In this document: positions 1 through 10,668 of the stretch, piece after piece
Numbering within the stretch: position 1 is the stretch's first letter
Layout: the number at the start of each line of letters is the position of its first letter
Source: Axinella damicornis
Lineage: Eukaryota > Porifera > Demospongiae > Axinellida > Axinellidae
DNA: 64,000 bases
Direction of reading: 5' to 3'
Assembly: GCA_963931865.1 (NCBI GenBank)
Contig: OZ007511.1
Span: forward strand, 8,178,344-8,242,343
Made by a program: the position numbers and the translations under genes
The notes under the pieces: generated by a model
The model's input: only the letters and a program-made list of their open reading frames with translations
What the model was told of the DNA's origin: nothing
Databases searched by the model: none

Positions 1-890
1 CCTGAATCAAAACAGAAGGAAAGGCTGTTGAAAACCAAGATCGAAGTTTTATGAAAAGATACTCGATCAGTCCCAGTGGAAGAGCTTGAAGCGGAAGAGC
101 AACATGCAGATTGAGTTAGCTGTGAGCCAGATATCAGAGGTTTGGCTATGTTGGAGCCTCCTAAGTCGCCGACTGATGGGAGATCTCAATCCCCGGCCCT
201 AATTCATCGACCGAGACCGTACCCGATCTAGAGGGGCCTATTAGACCTACACATGAACCACCTCCTGGGGAAGGCTCCCACCACTCAAGGGAGTCCATGC
301 CTACGAGTTCTCATCCCAGAACCCCCACTTCAGATAGGGAGGCCCGGCCAGTATATATCTCATATCCCTCGGGTGAAATTACCCAAGTTGTCTCTGAAGA
401 GGTTTAATGGTGACCTTGCAAAATGGATCACCCACCTTTTGGGACACATTCAAATCGACGGTGAACAAAAACCCTTCACTTACGAGCATCAACAAATTGA
501 ATTATATGAGTCCACAGCAGCGGAAGCCATTTCTGGTCTGACATGCTCATCAGCCAACTACGAGGAAGCTGTTGCCATAAGAGAAGGTTTGGTAACAAAC
601 AATTGTCACATGGACCCCCTTGTCAAGCTTGATCAGACACTTTTATGATGTAGTGGAAACCAACGTCAGGGGTCTAAAGGTACTTGGAGTTCCACAAGAG
701 TGTTATGGTGCGTTGCTTTCATCGGTGGTTATTAGCAAATTACCCCCTGAGATACGGTTGATACCTAGCCGAGAAATGGATGAAAAAGACTGGAAGATGA
801 AGGAGATAGATGATGGAGGTGATGGAGAAAGAGATCCGAGCAAGAGAGAAATCAGACATCCTGCCACCGCAGCAAAAAAAGGGTAGTACT
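1..890 (+). mobile_element. BEL/Pao-type retroelement Gag remnant, frameshifted
   Basis: A decayed Gag-like coding stretch of a BEL/Pao LTR retrotransposon. The frame from about 253 to 480 carries the family-typical phrase around LPKLSLKRFNGDLAKW. After frame changes the sequence resumes at about 648-800 with a stretch ending SKLPPEIRLI and a charged helix. Several shifts and stops separate the pieces, and no protease, reverse transcriptase or LTR is visible in this copy. A related fragment lies at 52450-53240, in the same position relative to the duplicated L1 flank, so this debris belongs to the flank that was duplicated. The family call rests on recognising the Gag pattern; the element is certainly not functional here. 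Confidence 0.62.
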
Positions 891-897
891 AAAACCC

Positions 898-937
898 GGA
901 ACGGAACGGAACGGAACGGAACGGAACGAACGGAACA
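898..937. repeat. (GGAAC)n microsatellite
   Basis: About seven pentanucleotide GGAAC units with one imperfect unit near the right end. No coding role is visible. It follows the end of the Gag remnant directly. Confidence 0.9.
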
Positions 938-1286
938 GTCGTTTTCGTCGCTGAGACCAAGGTAAGACCTTTTTCTGTCTAGCGCTGCACGGGCGGTACT
1001 GTAAAGTACATGTAGCTGCCAAGGTAAAGTACATGCAGTGCAGTAGGTGTTACTACAAGAACGAAGCTACATATATGAAATCATGGATATAGCTGGCTAG
1101 TATAGCCAGTACATGTACGGGGTAAGAAGGCCTAAGCTAGTTCCATGCATGCATATTCCAGTCTATGCAGGTTCCAGTACAGTTATCGGAAGCATGCTAC
1201 TGGTAACCATGTACATGTGACGGAACATGCATGCTCCAGGTGCTGACAAATGTGTCATGAAGGTTGTTGTGGGTCTTGTGCAGCGC

Positions 1287-1387
1287 AAAAGCCACAAAGT
1301 ACATGGATGCACACCCTGAGTTAGAAGCTGGATATAGCAGCTTCTAACTCAGGGTGTGTATGCATGTACATGTACTTTGTGGCTTTT
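1287..1387. repeat. Near-perfect palindrome (hairpin)
   Basis: Left arm 1287-1330 and right arm 1338-1387 are inverted copies around a 7-base loop. The right arm has a few extra bases of alternating TG/CA sequence. It could be a small foldback element; no target duplication was identified. Confidence 0.85.
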
Positions 1388-1509
1388 TGAGTTGGAGCTG
1401 TACAGAAAATAAACATAAGGTAGCTAGCTAGCTATAAGGTAGCTATGTGGTGAATGCAGTATAAAAGAAGGAGTCACAACCATGTTCTCCAAGCTATAGC
1501 TAGGTGGAA

Positions 1510-1770
1510 ATCGTACAAGCTTGTTACAAGGTAGGTTAGATTACCGTACTGGTATATACCAGGATGTCACAAGGTTGTTCACCAAAGTGGCAATCTTTCA
1601 AGGTTGTCACAAGGTTGGCAAGGTAACTGTACCAGGTTGTCACAAGCTTGTTGAATCATGCAAGGTTGTTACAAGGTAGGGGAGTTAACAGTACAAGGTT
1701 GTCACAAGCTTGTTTGGACCAAGTACAAGGTTGTCACAAGGCTGGTGACCTTGTCACAACCTTGCCACCA
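1510..1770. repeat. Degenerate minisatellite, core CAAGGTTGTCACAAG
   Basis: At least eight imperfect repeats of a core reading CAAGGTTGTCACAAG, with spacing variants such as ACAAGGTAGG. Short frames through it are by-products of the repeat. It has no counterpart in the other duplicated units. Confidence 0.8.
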
Positions 1771-1797
1771 GGTTGTAACCAGCTTGGCATTTCTATA

Positions 1798-1960
1798 TGG
1801 GATCAACGAATCAGACGCCTCAGAATCGATCACATGACGGAGCATTAAATCGCTTATTGCACACTTTAGTGTGTATTATCTAGATAATGCACACTTTTCA
1901 AAGATCAAAGGCTGTCTCGGGTCAGTGAGTTGCACTAAGTAGTTTAGATACCAGTTTGCA
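1798..1960. repeat. Partial copy of the L1-flank dispersed repeat
   Basis: This stretch (GAATCAGACG onward, then the phrase TGCACACTTTAGTGTG) matches 3325-3440 and 53943-54065 with scattered differences. It is a partial copy of the element annotated at 2868-3543. Confidence 0.7.
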
Positions 1961-2095
1961 GTGCATTACGGGCTTTAGTGCACTCGGGCAATCTAGTTAA
2001 CGGTCTCGGGTGGTTCGGATCGTGCATTACATGTATCTCGCCCTCGACCGTTAACTAGATTGCCCTTGTGCACTAAAACCCGTAATGCACTGCAA
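1956..2095. repeat. 50-bp inverted repeat pair
   Basis: Arms 1956-2005 and 2046-2095 are inverted copies with few mismatches, separated by about 40 bases. The inner ends read AACGGTC/GACCGTT, the same word that is tandemly repeated at 3449-3511, so this hairpin is built from the same repeat family. Confidence 0.8.
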
Positions 2096-2345
2096 AGTGG
2101 TATTTAAATATTACCTAAGGTCACTATTATTGGTGGGAACTAATAATTTAGCAAATTGGACATATAGCATTTGGCGGATATTACGGATTCTCACAAGCAA
2201 TGTAAACCTGCATGGGCTTCCTAGCGACAGCCAAGTAGCAGCGAATGATAGCAATTGCCTAGTAAGGAGTTTTAGTGGAGCTGCCGATTCGACATCACAT
2301 TGAACCCCAAAATGTGTGCTAGCTGGATGATCTTCACAGCACTTA

Positions 2346-2863
2346 CCGTACTCTTGCGAAAGTCCGCCCACAATTTTCTATATAGGGTCAAAGTTTACTC
2401 GAATGAGCGCCCACCCTCGCGCTATAGCGCTATAGCCTCGTGCCTCGTGTAACAGGCGCATTAGTGAGATGTTCCAGCGTATCTGAGGTAAGAACCTCCT
2501 TGCAGCAAGTCTCTATTAGTCTGTGTATCCGTATCTATGGTGTCCATGTGTTTTGCCTGGCTTGCCTGTGCTGACGACGGCCCAGCGGCCTCCACACTGG
2601 ACCTCAGCCAGTGCTTGGCGGCAGCGAAGACGACGTGGTGAGCGGTGATGTTGCTTGTGACTCCAGCGATGTAGATGTGCTGGGAGGGGTTTGACTCACG
2701 CGCGCTTGCTACTCGACCGCTGCTATTGCGCTACCTGTGTACGTAAACAAAGGTGGGTGCTCTTTCAAGGTTGAATGCAGAAACACTCGAAAGAGCGCCC
2801 ACCCCCTTGTTTGGTGAGAAAGTAAGATGCAGCGCCCATGGGCGGACTTTCGCGAGAGTACGG
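2346..2863. mobile_element. TA-flanked miniature element, CCGTA termini
   Basis: Ends are inverted: CCGTACTCTTGCGAAAGTCC on the left and its complement with one mismatch on the right. A TA dinucleotide lies outside each end (2344-2345 and 2864-2865), consistent with the TA target duplication of Tc1/mariner-pogo type elements. The interior holds a GC-rich segment with no recognisable frame and repeats of the phrase GAGCGCCCACC. It belongs to the same group as 14940-15365, 40442-41236, 47794-48512 and 49174-50323. Confidence 0.75.
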
Positions 2864-2867
2864 TATA

Positions 2868-3543
2868 AGTTCATGGTACATTACTAGCATCCACATTCAC
2901 TTGTCTAAAGACCAGTCATCCAGGTACACTCCCTCAGTTACTTTCCATGCCACAAACAGGTATGACATCCCAAGGTGTCTGAGATTTAGGGAGTATACGT
3001 TCAGAAAACAGTTAGCTTGCAACACACGACCAACCTGATGTGTTCGACTGACAGAACCCCACCATTGTACCTCCTGTGGGGCCAAGGGCAGCAAGAATGT
3101 GCTTTACAGCCCTGAATGGGAAGGAGTAGAGAACTCTGGTCATGTTGATTGAGTATGACTAGGAAACAACCTTACCACTTTGGTTAGAAGCTCAAGAATG
3201 GTTAATGAACACACAGCCATGTGTTTAGTATCATAATATTGTGCTGTTTGAGCTGCACTCACTCCCTACAAACAGCCAACGACCAGTTTACCTATTACTT
3301 AGTGCTACTCACGGACCCTCAACAAATCAGACGTCTCAGAATCAATCACATGACTGAGCCTTAATGCACACTTTAGTGTGGATAATGCACAGTTTTAAAG
3401 ACCAACGGCTGTTTCGGGTGAGTGAAGTAGTTTAAATACCAGCCTAATGAACGGTCTCACCCAGTGAACGGTCTCACCCAGTGAACGGTCTCGCCTAGTG
3501 AACGGTCTCAGGTGAATGTGGACCCAGTAATGTACCATGAACT
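2868..3543. mobile_element. Dispersed repeat with 32-bp terminal inverted repeats
   Basis: The termini AGTTCATGGTACATTACT (2868 onward) and the complement ending at 3543 are inverted over about 32 bases. Paralogous copies are 53560-54241 (unit D, left end degraded), 51905-52260 (internal part only) and 1798-1960. The interior includes a 17-bp tandem repeat. No transposase frame is seen, so it is a non-autonomous element of unknown class. Confidence 0.65.
3449..3511. repeat. 17-bp tandem repeat, about 4 units
   Basis: Units of GAACGGTCTCACCCAGT, four in a row. The paralogous array at 54068-54215 has about eight units, so copy number changed after the duplication. Confidence 0.9.
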
Positions 3544-3815
3544 GGTATTCTTAAAGAAGCAGAAAAAAGCGTGATATCAAACTTTCCATTTATGAGCAGG
3601 GTTATCAGCATCAGGTTTAACAATTGTCACGTAGGAAAGCTACGCACTCATCGATCTGGTCTGTCGAGAGCAAGAGTAGGTACATTATACGTACAAAAGA
3701 TGTTGCATACCCAACTGCTCAATTTGTCGGACCCTCCTTCCTTTTCCATATTCACTTAGTTCGAGTGCTGGGGGGTCTTAGTCTTGGAGCCAGACTCCCA
3801 ACCCAAATTAAAAGG

Positions 3816-3818
<3 letters not shown>

Positions 3819-3848
<30 letters not shown>
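3819..3848. repeat. Poly-G run of 30
   Basis: Thirty consecutive G. The paralogous position in unit D (about 54508-54521) has only six G after GGGGA, so the run expanded in this copy. It is a likely G-quadruplex former and a weak point for assembly. Confidence 0.95.
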
Positions 3849-3849
<1 letters not shown>

Positions 3850-4142
3850 CTGGTACAGTTACATACATAGCAATTTGCAGTCCATGGAATTGTGGTGGCA
3901 TGAATCTGATTGGTTGTGTTGTGGCACTTTACAGATGGCTAAGTGTGGAGACAGGGATAGTAACTCAATTGATCATTCACCTAGCAACTCCTTGAGAACC
4001 ACCATATCACCTTTAATTGGCACTTAGGAATCCTCATGCCAGCTGTAGCCCATAATGGCTTTCTGTAGGCAACTGACTCCCCCTCCTAGGTATGGTACCG
4101 AGACTAGGGCGGTCTGGGATTGAGACTAGAAATGACCCATGC
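3849..4142. other. Duplicated L1 flank without genes
   Basis: Unique-looking spacer that matches 54522-54808 in unit D closely. I see no gene in it. It runs straight into the MULE target site at 4143-4151. Confidence 0.7.
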
Positions 4143-4151
4143 CATTTTAGA

Positions 4152-4184
4152 GGGCAAGTGGAAAAGGCGGATACGTCCGGGCTC

Positions 4185-4254
<70 letters not shown>

Positions 4255-4266
4255 ACGGACGCGGAC
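4152..4266. repeat. Left terminal inverted repeat with (GCGGAC)13 array
   Basis: The TIR is 4152-4188, followed by about 13 tandem GCGGAC hexamers (one is ACGGAC) to 4266. Read as protein the array gives Arg-Gly or Arg-Pro repeats on the two strands, which I treat as artefacts. Subterminal arrays could be transposase binding sites. Confidence 0.9.
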
Positions 4267-4271
4267 TCGTA

Positions 4272-4282
4272 TGCGCATGCGC
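4272..4282. promoter_or_regulatory. NRF-1-like palindrome in the MULE promoter region
   Basis: TGCGCATGCGC lies about 315 bases upstream of the predicted start codon and just inside the hexamer array. GCGCATGCGC is the vertebrate NRF-1 consensus; a role here is inference. Similar palindromes occur inside the hairpin element at 49486-49499 and, as variants, in the R1-repeat. Confidence 0.35.
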
Positions 4283-4595
4283 GTTAGAGAGCACGCCAGA
4301 GTAACTCATTTGTAACTTGAAGAAGATAGCGATAAAGCGTCCTCCTGCAGTCAAACCGTTTCTTGTCTACCCGCTCTTGTAACCTATGTACCGACTGAAA
4401 CTGCTGTTTGTTTGCTTGTTTGTTTGTTTGTTTGTCGCCCTAGTCGTCGCCCTAGGGTTGCCGGTGAGTTCAACATAATTTGTACTGGCTAGCCTACTAC
4501 TGGAAATACGCAACGATTATTTCGTCAGTTGACGAAGATGGAGTCTGGTTACATTTATTGATTGAACGATTTATTTCATTTTTCGACAGGACAAG

Positions 4596-7500
4596 ATGAG
4601 TTCCGATGTGATCTGTCTGTCGGAAAGTGAGGAGGAGGAGGAGGAGGCGACTGTCACCACCGAGAGTGAGGATGAGACTCCCAGCAAGCGCTTCAAATTG
4701 TATGTTTTTGGTAATGCCGGCACCTATCACCGTGTAGGCTAATGTGGGAACTGCTATTTGTTTCGCCAATGTACAGCCAAAACGTCTTTCATGATCAGCT
4801 TGAAATTTCTTGTTTGCAGCTTAGACTCCGACGCTGATGAAGCCTCAGGGTCTGAATGTTTCATTACCTCAGTGGAATTCCATGGGGACAGGCAGTGGAT
4901 GAGGTATGTGGTGTATGTCACGAGTTCACTGCTAGATTAATGTCTGTGTGTGTGAACAACTGTGCATGTTTGTAAGCCTCATTACTACGCTCTGTTACAC
5001 AGAACAAAACACGAAGACGTCCTTCCAGAGAAAGTTAAGACTATGGATATAAGCAAGTCCCCTGTCAAGTAAGTATTGGTCTCAGTGTTTCATTTTGATC
5101 ACAGGGACAAAGTCATGCAGGGCCGGTGCCAGCTATCATTTGGAGTGGTACGGCTGCTGCCGAAGGTAGTGCATAGAGGCGTGTAGTGCCGATGAATCCG
5201 TGCGAAGCGCGGAAAAAAATTTTCACCTTCATTTTTCAGTTAGATGTAGCTAGCTACGCGCTCGTAAGTCATAATCCCAGCAATGACATTTTTCCTCCTC
5301 AATAACTGGTACGGCCATGGCCGTACCGGTGGCACCAGCCCTGTCATGGCAAGCAAAGTAGTCCGGGGGGGGGGGGGGGGGGGGGGTCATGAGTTGCTAC
5401 GAAAGCTTAAATACAACTTTGAAAACTTAATTATGCCTGCTCGCAAGCGTGCAACACCAGTAACAATTACAGCTAAAGGTATATGTCTGCCATGCATCCC
5501 ATCTTCAAAGTTTACACTAGTACCCATGCAGGGGTAACATCTGTGACTATAATTGAATGTAAGTTGTGGTTTGCTTTACACTGCTGACCTTAAGAAGTGA
5601 CAACAATTTGTTAACCTCCAACTATAGGGTCAAGCCTGAACTGCAATTGGCATCCAACTCAGAAGAAGTCATCAAACTTCATGATCTAGAACAGCTTCCA
5701 GTCTATGCTCAGCCTTCAAAGCTGCTAACAACCCAGGAGGCAGTAAGAGTGCTCCTTAGTTCTGAGCTGAGCAAGTCATCGATTTGCAGCAGGGTTCCTT
5801 TTGCAGTGGAGATGAATGCAGTACTGATTGTGGACTTAAACCAACTGAGTTCTCCCAAAGACCTTCTCTGTGATGACATGGGCGTGTGGAGTTGGGGTGG
5901 TAGTCGCAAGAGGTGGATGTCAGTTGAGGAAGATGGTCTGGTTACATTTATTGGGGGCAAGCTTGACTCCGATGAATCCTGCTACCATGTGTGGAAGAGG
6001 TATTACTCACTGAAAGCGAGCTCGGATGTGAAGAAAATGATCATTGTGCTGGAAGGTATGTACTGGATTTTGTGTATATCTGCTGTCCGTTGGCTTCGTT
6101 TTTGTGCAAAACGCAAAACGTCATCCAAAACCCATGTGAGATGTGAGAAGCTTTTAGCCTCTTCCCGTGCAGCTGTTTGTCACTTGCAGGATGGAAAACG
6201 GGGAGGGCCTAGACCACAGTCCTGTGTGGTGGGAGGTAGTGTCTCTCAAGGAGGGGATTCAATTAGTGTTCTGACATCATGGGCAGGTGCTTTCTAGTTA
6301 CTGGGTTGGCACTAATCAGCAGACTGAAACAGCAACAGGGAAACCCTTTGAACTCCAGTTGGCTGGAAGCCCTACTGGGGTTGTGGTGGTATTATTTATG
6401 AAGTGAAGAAGGTTTTCAGTCTGCATTGTGCAATGATTGTGAAATCTGCAGCACTATTTCCCCTTGGACAAGGGGAAATGGTGCTGCAGATAGCAAGACA
6501 GATAATTCTTCAACCAAGTGAATGATATACTTCAGTATAAGCAATTGAACCCTCGGAATAATTATTTGGACTGTCGAAGAAGTATTTCTACACTCCTGGT
6601 AGGGAAAAATTGTTCCGTGTAACTAATCTAATCATAGCTCGCAGGAAAGGTCTACAGAGATTCTGACTACACTGTCATGATCGCTGTGATCATGCAATCA
6701 GACAAGCGCTTAATAATTGTGCTGAAACTCACCTTGTTGGTGGAGATACAAGTGCTATTGTCGTACTGTCAGCCGCCATTGCTCGAGTGCTCTCTTCGAC
6801 TTTAGTACAGCTCTTACGAAGGGCCCACAAAGATTCTGACCACATGGCCGTCCGTGATCGCTGTCGTCCACTGACGCTTACGTACCGAAACTCACCTTGC
6901 TGTCGAAGTTGTGACCGCTGTCAATAATTTCTTTGTCTTCCCTTTGGCCGCCATTGCTAGCGATCAACTGAGTGTTGTTGCCACGTAGCATGTGCGCTAA
7001 TGGGAACAAAATGCAGTACTTATAGCTTGCGCTACGCACGGCGAGTCGCAACCGGGGTTGCAACGGCTGCCAGGAGTGTGGTTGCCCCTCGATGTATAGT
7101 TAAGCATTTTTTATATCTGTACACTTATCAAACACTGAATACTTTTGCAGACGTTGATGGTGATACCTTGAACCTGGCATTGGTGCAGTACCTCTTCTCC
7201 CAAGGAGAGCACAAATTGAAGATTGCTCCGCATGGAAACTCACGCTATGGGCAACCATATGTGCGAACTATGCCAAGTGTGATGTCCAAGTTGAAGAAAG
7301 AAGCGTTGGAGAAGACTCCTAAACGTGCGCTTCAGTTTGTAAGCTGTGAGGCTGGTGGAATTATGGAAGCCAGAAGTGCTGGGGCATTACCTCGTAGCAG
7401 GCAACAAGTGAAGGATGCCAGGAGAAAGGTTACAAACAAGCAAGATTTTGACCCCCTCTATGCAGTCATGCACATGTGCAAGGAAGGAGAAGGAACTCGT

Positions 7501-9726
7501 GGGGATGCGTTCGTCAGGATGGTCAATGCAGCACCATTCCCAATGATGCTCATTGCATTTGATTACTCGCTGGATGATCTGGTGCGCTTTTGCACTCCTC
7601 CTCAGAATTTCAGTATCCTAGGGGTGGATCCAACCTTCAATCTTGGAGACTTTGATGTGACGGTTACGACATATCGTCACCTCCTGCTTCAACCCGAAGG
7701 GAGTCCCACAGGAAAGCCACCTGTAATGTTGGGCCCAATGTTCATCCATGTGCGTAAAGATTTTGCTGCCTACCACTTCTTTACTTCATCATTAGTAGGG
7801 CAGAGGGTGCAACTCTCTTCTCTTCAAGCCTTCGGTACCGATGGTGAGCTTGCATTAGAAAATGCACTGGCAGCTACCTTTCCAAAGGCTGAACACTTGC
7901 GGTGCTTTTTGCATTTCCGTGGAAATATTGAGCGCAAGCTTCAAAGTCTGAACATCCCACATCCTGTAGCCAATGAGATCGTGAAAGATATCCTGGGAAA
8001 TCCATTACAACTACAGCATGGCCTGGTGGATTCCAAAAGCATTAAAAGTATGGATGAAATGCTTGAGAGATTTGAGAGTAGATGGAACGAGTTCGAGAAA
8101 CCCTACAACTCTCCACCATCCTTCCACAGTTGGTTCATGATCCATAGCCGTGACATTGTGGCTAAGTGTATGCTGCAGGATGTTCGTGTGAAAGCTGGGT
8201 TGGGGTGCCCTCCTTCACCTTACTATACCAATGAAGTTGAATCCAAAAACAGAGTCTTGAAGGAAGAGGTTCAGTACAAGTCTTCTCAGCTCCCTGACTT
8301 TGTTGACAAGATGAGAGGGTTGATGGAGGAACAGAGGCGTGAAATTGAACGGGCTGTGATTAGTGCTGGGGAGTACAGGTTAAGAGAGGAATACCGGAAA
8401 CTTGCTGTTGAGCCCTCAAAGTGGTTCAAGATGACTACTGATCAGCGCCGCAGAAAGGTTGATCGATTTATGAATGCAGCAGTTCAAGATAGCTCTGATC
8501 AGACCAGCTCTTCAAATTGTCCCTTGGATGAATTGGCAATACCGCAACAGTTGAAGATGTCGCTATGGAAGAAGGCAGAGGAGCTTGTGAATGATGACAA
8601 CGCAATTGTTCGAGCTCCAGGAGATACTAATGAATGCGCATGGATGGTCAGAAGCTACAGTAGTAAGCGACCACACTATGTTAAGATGTCGAAAGCTGGT
8701 GGTTTCATCTGTGATGAGCAGTGCTTATCCTACACATCGATGAGAATGTGTTCTCATACAGTTGCACTTGCCATTAAGAGGGGATGCATGGACAAATTTT
8801 TGAGGTGGTATCGGACTATGAAGTACAAGCCGAACTTCACTACTCTTGCGGAAGTAGGGAAGCCATCTACAGCAGGCAAAAAATCAGCGCGGAAGGGGGT
8901 CAGTAAAAAGGGTGCAGAGCAAATCAGAAAGGTAGTTGCTAATGCCGAACAGTCGGATTTGGAATGGAAATCTCGAGGAGACGAGCCACCTTTGTCTTTG
9001 GAATCCGAGTTGCAAGGTACGTCCAATGACACTGTTGCAGCGGATGTTGGGAGCTCAGGTTTGTATGACCCTAATTCTAATCGTTCTCCACCAATTTTCC
9101 AAGCTAGTTCAACCCAAACCCATTCTACGTCCGCCAATCCAGCACTTCGGGTTTCACCAACTTCAGTGAACTGTCCTGCCACTGCTCTTGTCTCAAGTCA
9201 GCGCGATGTGCACAACATCCATTTTGTTGATGTTGGTGGAGTTCACACAACTGTCAGCAGTCCTCCACCCTTGATACCAGCACATTCTGTGTACTTGAGT
9301 CCTACTCCTACATTTGTCATTGCACCACCGTCTCAGACTGTTACAGTCGGTCAGCATGGGCAACAACAGCAGCGACCTGGTGTCAGCACCCCATTTTGGT
9401 TAGTGTTCATATTTGGCAATATCTCAAGGTGCAACGGATGCAAAGGTAAAATATGCCGAGATGTGAATGGGAGGTTGCTGTCACCTCCGGATGATATTGT
9501 ACTGGGACATAAGGAGTACGTTGTTTTTCCTAATCCCCGATCGGGAAGATATGAACAAACCAGGGAAAAGAAAAATGTATATTATCACCCGTGGAAGACA
9601 TGCATAGCACCAAACTTCCTTGACTTTGACGCAGTTCATCATATCACCGTCACTCCTTCAGTGAGACAAAAGCTGCTTCCGCCACACTTTGAGTCCCTTA
9701 GGAAAGAATTTGGGATTTTCCTCTAG
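4596..9726 (+). CDS. MULE transposase with SWIM zinc finger (5 exons, 1085 aa)
   Basis: Predicted transposase of the surrounding MULE. Exons are 4596-4699, 4820-4903, 5003-5068, 5628-6055 and 7151-9726; all introns are GT/AG and the frame is kept through every junction to the stop at 9724-9726. The start ATG at 4596 begins an acidic N-terminus (SESEEEEEE near residue 10). The MULE-type DDE core is seen as GVDPTFNLG (Asp387), GTDGE (Asp458, followed by CFLHF) and NEVESKN (Glu591 or Glu589). A SWIM-like finger follows, Cys748-x3-Cys752-x8-Cys761-x-His763. Then comes a Ser/Pro-rich linker and a C-terminal domain with Cys988-x2-Cys991-x4-Cys996. Residues 85-227 contain a tryptophan-rich stretch (VWSWGGSRKRW) of unknown role. 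The catalytic residues are assigned by pattern, not by alignment. Splicing is my prediction from sequence; the long last exon alone is open. Confidence 0.85.
5118..5343. mobile_element. hAT-like miniature element in intron 3 of the transposase
   Basis: Ends CAGGGCCGGTGCCA and TGGCACCAGCCCTG are inverted with one mismatch. CAGGG termini are typical of hAT elements. A clear 8-bp target duplication is not visible; TCATG occurs on both sides. A second palindrome (GGTACGGCCATGGCCGTACC) sits near the right end. Confidence 0.6.
5365..5386. repeat. Poly-G run of 22 in intron 3
   Basis: Twenty-two consecutive G just downstream of the hAT-like insert, inside the transposase intron on the sense strand. 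No paralogous copy is available for comparison. Confidence 0.95.
6446..6490. repeat. Short hairpin in intron 4
   Basis: The phrases CTGCAGCACTATTTCCCCTT and AAGGGGAAATGGTGCTGCAG are inverted around a short loop. This is a stem of about 20 bases with one or two mismatches. Confidence 0.75.
6585..6965. repeat. Dispersed repeat in intron 4 (copy at 61571-61960)
   Basis: Matches 61571-61960 over nearly its whole length with moderate divergence. It is internally duplicated: the phrase AGATTCTGAC followed by ATCGCTGT and AAACTCACCTTG occurs twice. It could be an insertion into the MULE intron, or the 61.6-kb copy could be a decayed piece of another MULE. Confidence 0.7.
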
Positions 9727-9950
9727 ATTTCTCATGCATGTTTTGACATCTACTTCATAACTTCATATAATGTTTTGCACTTGATTTTGGTTGGTTAGCT
9801 ATAGCTACATGATTGCCTGCGACTTGCTAGTCTGATTTGTTTATTGTTTTTGTGCCTTGTGAGTTGTGCTGTTTCCGATTTTGTAATTGTGTGAAGAAGA
9901 AAAAAATACACCCGGCGCCCGTGCGCTAACGTACCGTGCATGTTCGAAGC
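9727..9950. other. 3' flank of the transposase gene
   Basis: AT-rich transcribed-looking tail after the stop codon. I do not see a clean AATAAA signal. It ends at a short hairpin element. Confidence 0.4.
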
Positions 9951-10002
9951 TAGCCTCGTACCCAGGCCTTCAAATGCGATTGAAGGCCTGGGTACGAGGC
10001 TA
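9951..10002. mobile_element. 52-bp CTCG hairpin element with 9-bp TSD
   Basis: A perfect stem whose ends read TAGCCTCGTACCCAGGCC and the complement. GTTCGAAGC lies directly on both sides (9942-9950 and 10003-10011), a perfect 9-bp target duplication. It is nested inside the MULE, so it inserted later or travels with it. It is the smallest member of the hairpin family described in the findings. Confidence 0.9.
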
Positions 10003-10125
10003 GTTCGAAGCTAGTCTAGCCCCCTCAAAATTTCCCCAACATGGATCTACTCACGTGACTGTACGCAACTGAAATTGCAAGCGCGCGCGCGGCGATCGTA
10101 TGCGTGAGCGAAGTGGTACTAGTCA

Positions 10126-10208
10126 GTGTCCGCGTCCGTGTCCGTGTCCGCGTCCCGCGTCCCGCGTCCGTGTCCGAGCCCGAACGTATCCGCCTTTTCC
10201 ACTTGCCC
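10126..10208. repeat. Right terminal inverted repeat with degenerate hexamer array
   Basis: The complement of the left TIR ends at 10208. The inner part (10126-10178) is a degenerate array of GTCCGC/GTCCGT hexamers with some 7-base units, less regular than the left array. Confidence 0.88.
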
Positions 10209-10217
10209 CATTTTAGA

Positions 10218-10560
10218 GGATCTTGGTCTGTCTGCACAAAACCAGGAAATCATTAACTTTAACAGTGAAAAAAAATATTTGACATCACATACCAATCAAA
10301 CCATGAACATGCTGTAAACTCCGCCGGGGAGAGGAGGGGGGTCTGGACCAAGACTACATGCATTAGATGTCATTTGAGGACAACCCATCATTACCGTGCA
10401 TCATGCCTATCCAGCTCTATGCACATGGTGTGGCTTGCATTCAAGACTACGGTACACATAATTCAAGCAGGGTGAGAAGTCAGTATCCACGACATCAGAC
10501 TCTCGCTTGCTCGTGCACGACTTTTAGGCCTCATCACATCAAACCATACATAATTAATGT
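10218..10560. other. L1 flank spacer (matches 54818-55160)
   Basis: Continues the duplicated flank to the right of the MULE and aligns well to unit D. I see no gene in it. Confidence 0.7.
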
Positions 10561-10570
10561 ACAATCTATG

Positions 10571-10668
10571 CAGCCTCCTTCCCATGCCCTGCCAAGCTTT
10601 CGTCCCTTGCAGTACAGAAATGCCGCTACAAGCGACGAAAAGCTGGGCGGGGCCTGGGAACGAGACTA
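10571..10668. mobile_element. CTCG hairpin element, old insertion shared with unit D
   Basis: Degraded left end CAGCCTCCTTCCCA and right end TGGGAACGAGACTA. The inner stem is the CTTTTCGTC/GACGAAAAG hairpin typical of this subfamily. Flanks CAATCTATG (10562-10570) and AAATCTATG (10669-10677) agree at 8 of 9 positions. The copy in unit D (55169-55267) shows it predates that duplication. Confidence 0.78.

Larger units (their letters stand above)
4152..10208 (+). mobile_element. Mutator-like element (MULE) with 9-bp TSD, apparently complete
   Basis: The left end begins GGGCAAGTGGAAAAGGCGGA at 4152 and the right end is its complement finishing at 10208. About 37 terminal bases are inverted with one mismatch, followed on both sides by arrays of a GCGGAC-type hexamer. 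The sequence CATTTTAGA flanks it directly on both sides (4143-4151 and 10209-10217), a 9-bp target duplication as expected for Mutator-type transposition. Unit D has the empty site CATTATAGA at 54809-54817 within otherwise matching flanks. The element contains a five-exon transposase gene, a hAT-like insert in intron 3, a dispersed repeat in intron 4 and a short hairpin element near the right end. The coding frame is open, so it may be autonomous or recently so. Confidence 0.93.

Noticed and set aside
2868..3543. Reading the L1 repeat as an LTR of the adjacent BEL/Pao debris
   Set aside because: Its ends are inverted and not direct, and it also occurs without Gag sequence on the expected side.
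4092..4354. Open frames with long Gly-Arg or Arg-Pro repeats on the two strands
   Set aside because: They are translations of the GCGGAC hexamer array inside the MULE terminal repeat and have no other support.
7000..7150. Extension of the long transposase exon upstream to 7000
   Set aside because: The acceptor ending CAG at 7150 joins exon 4 in phase, and the upstream part reads like intron sequence.
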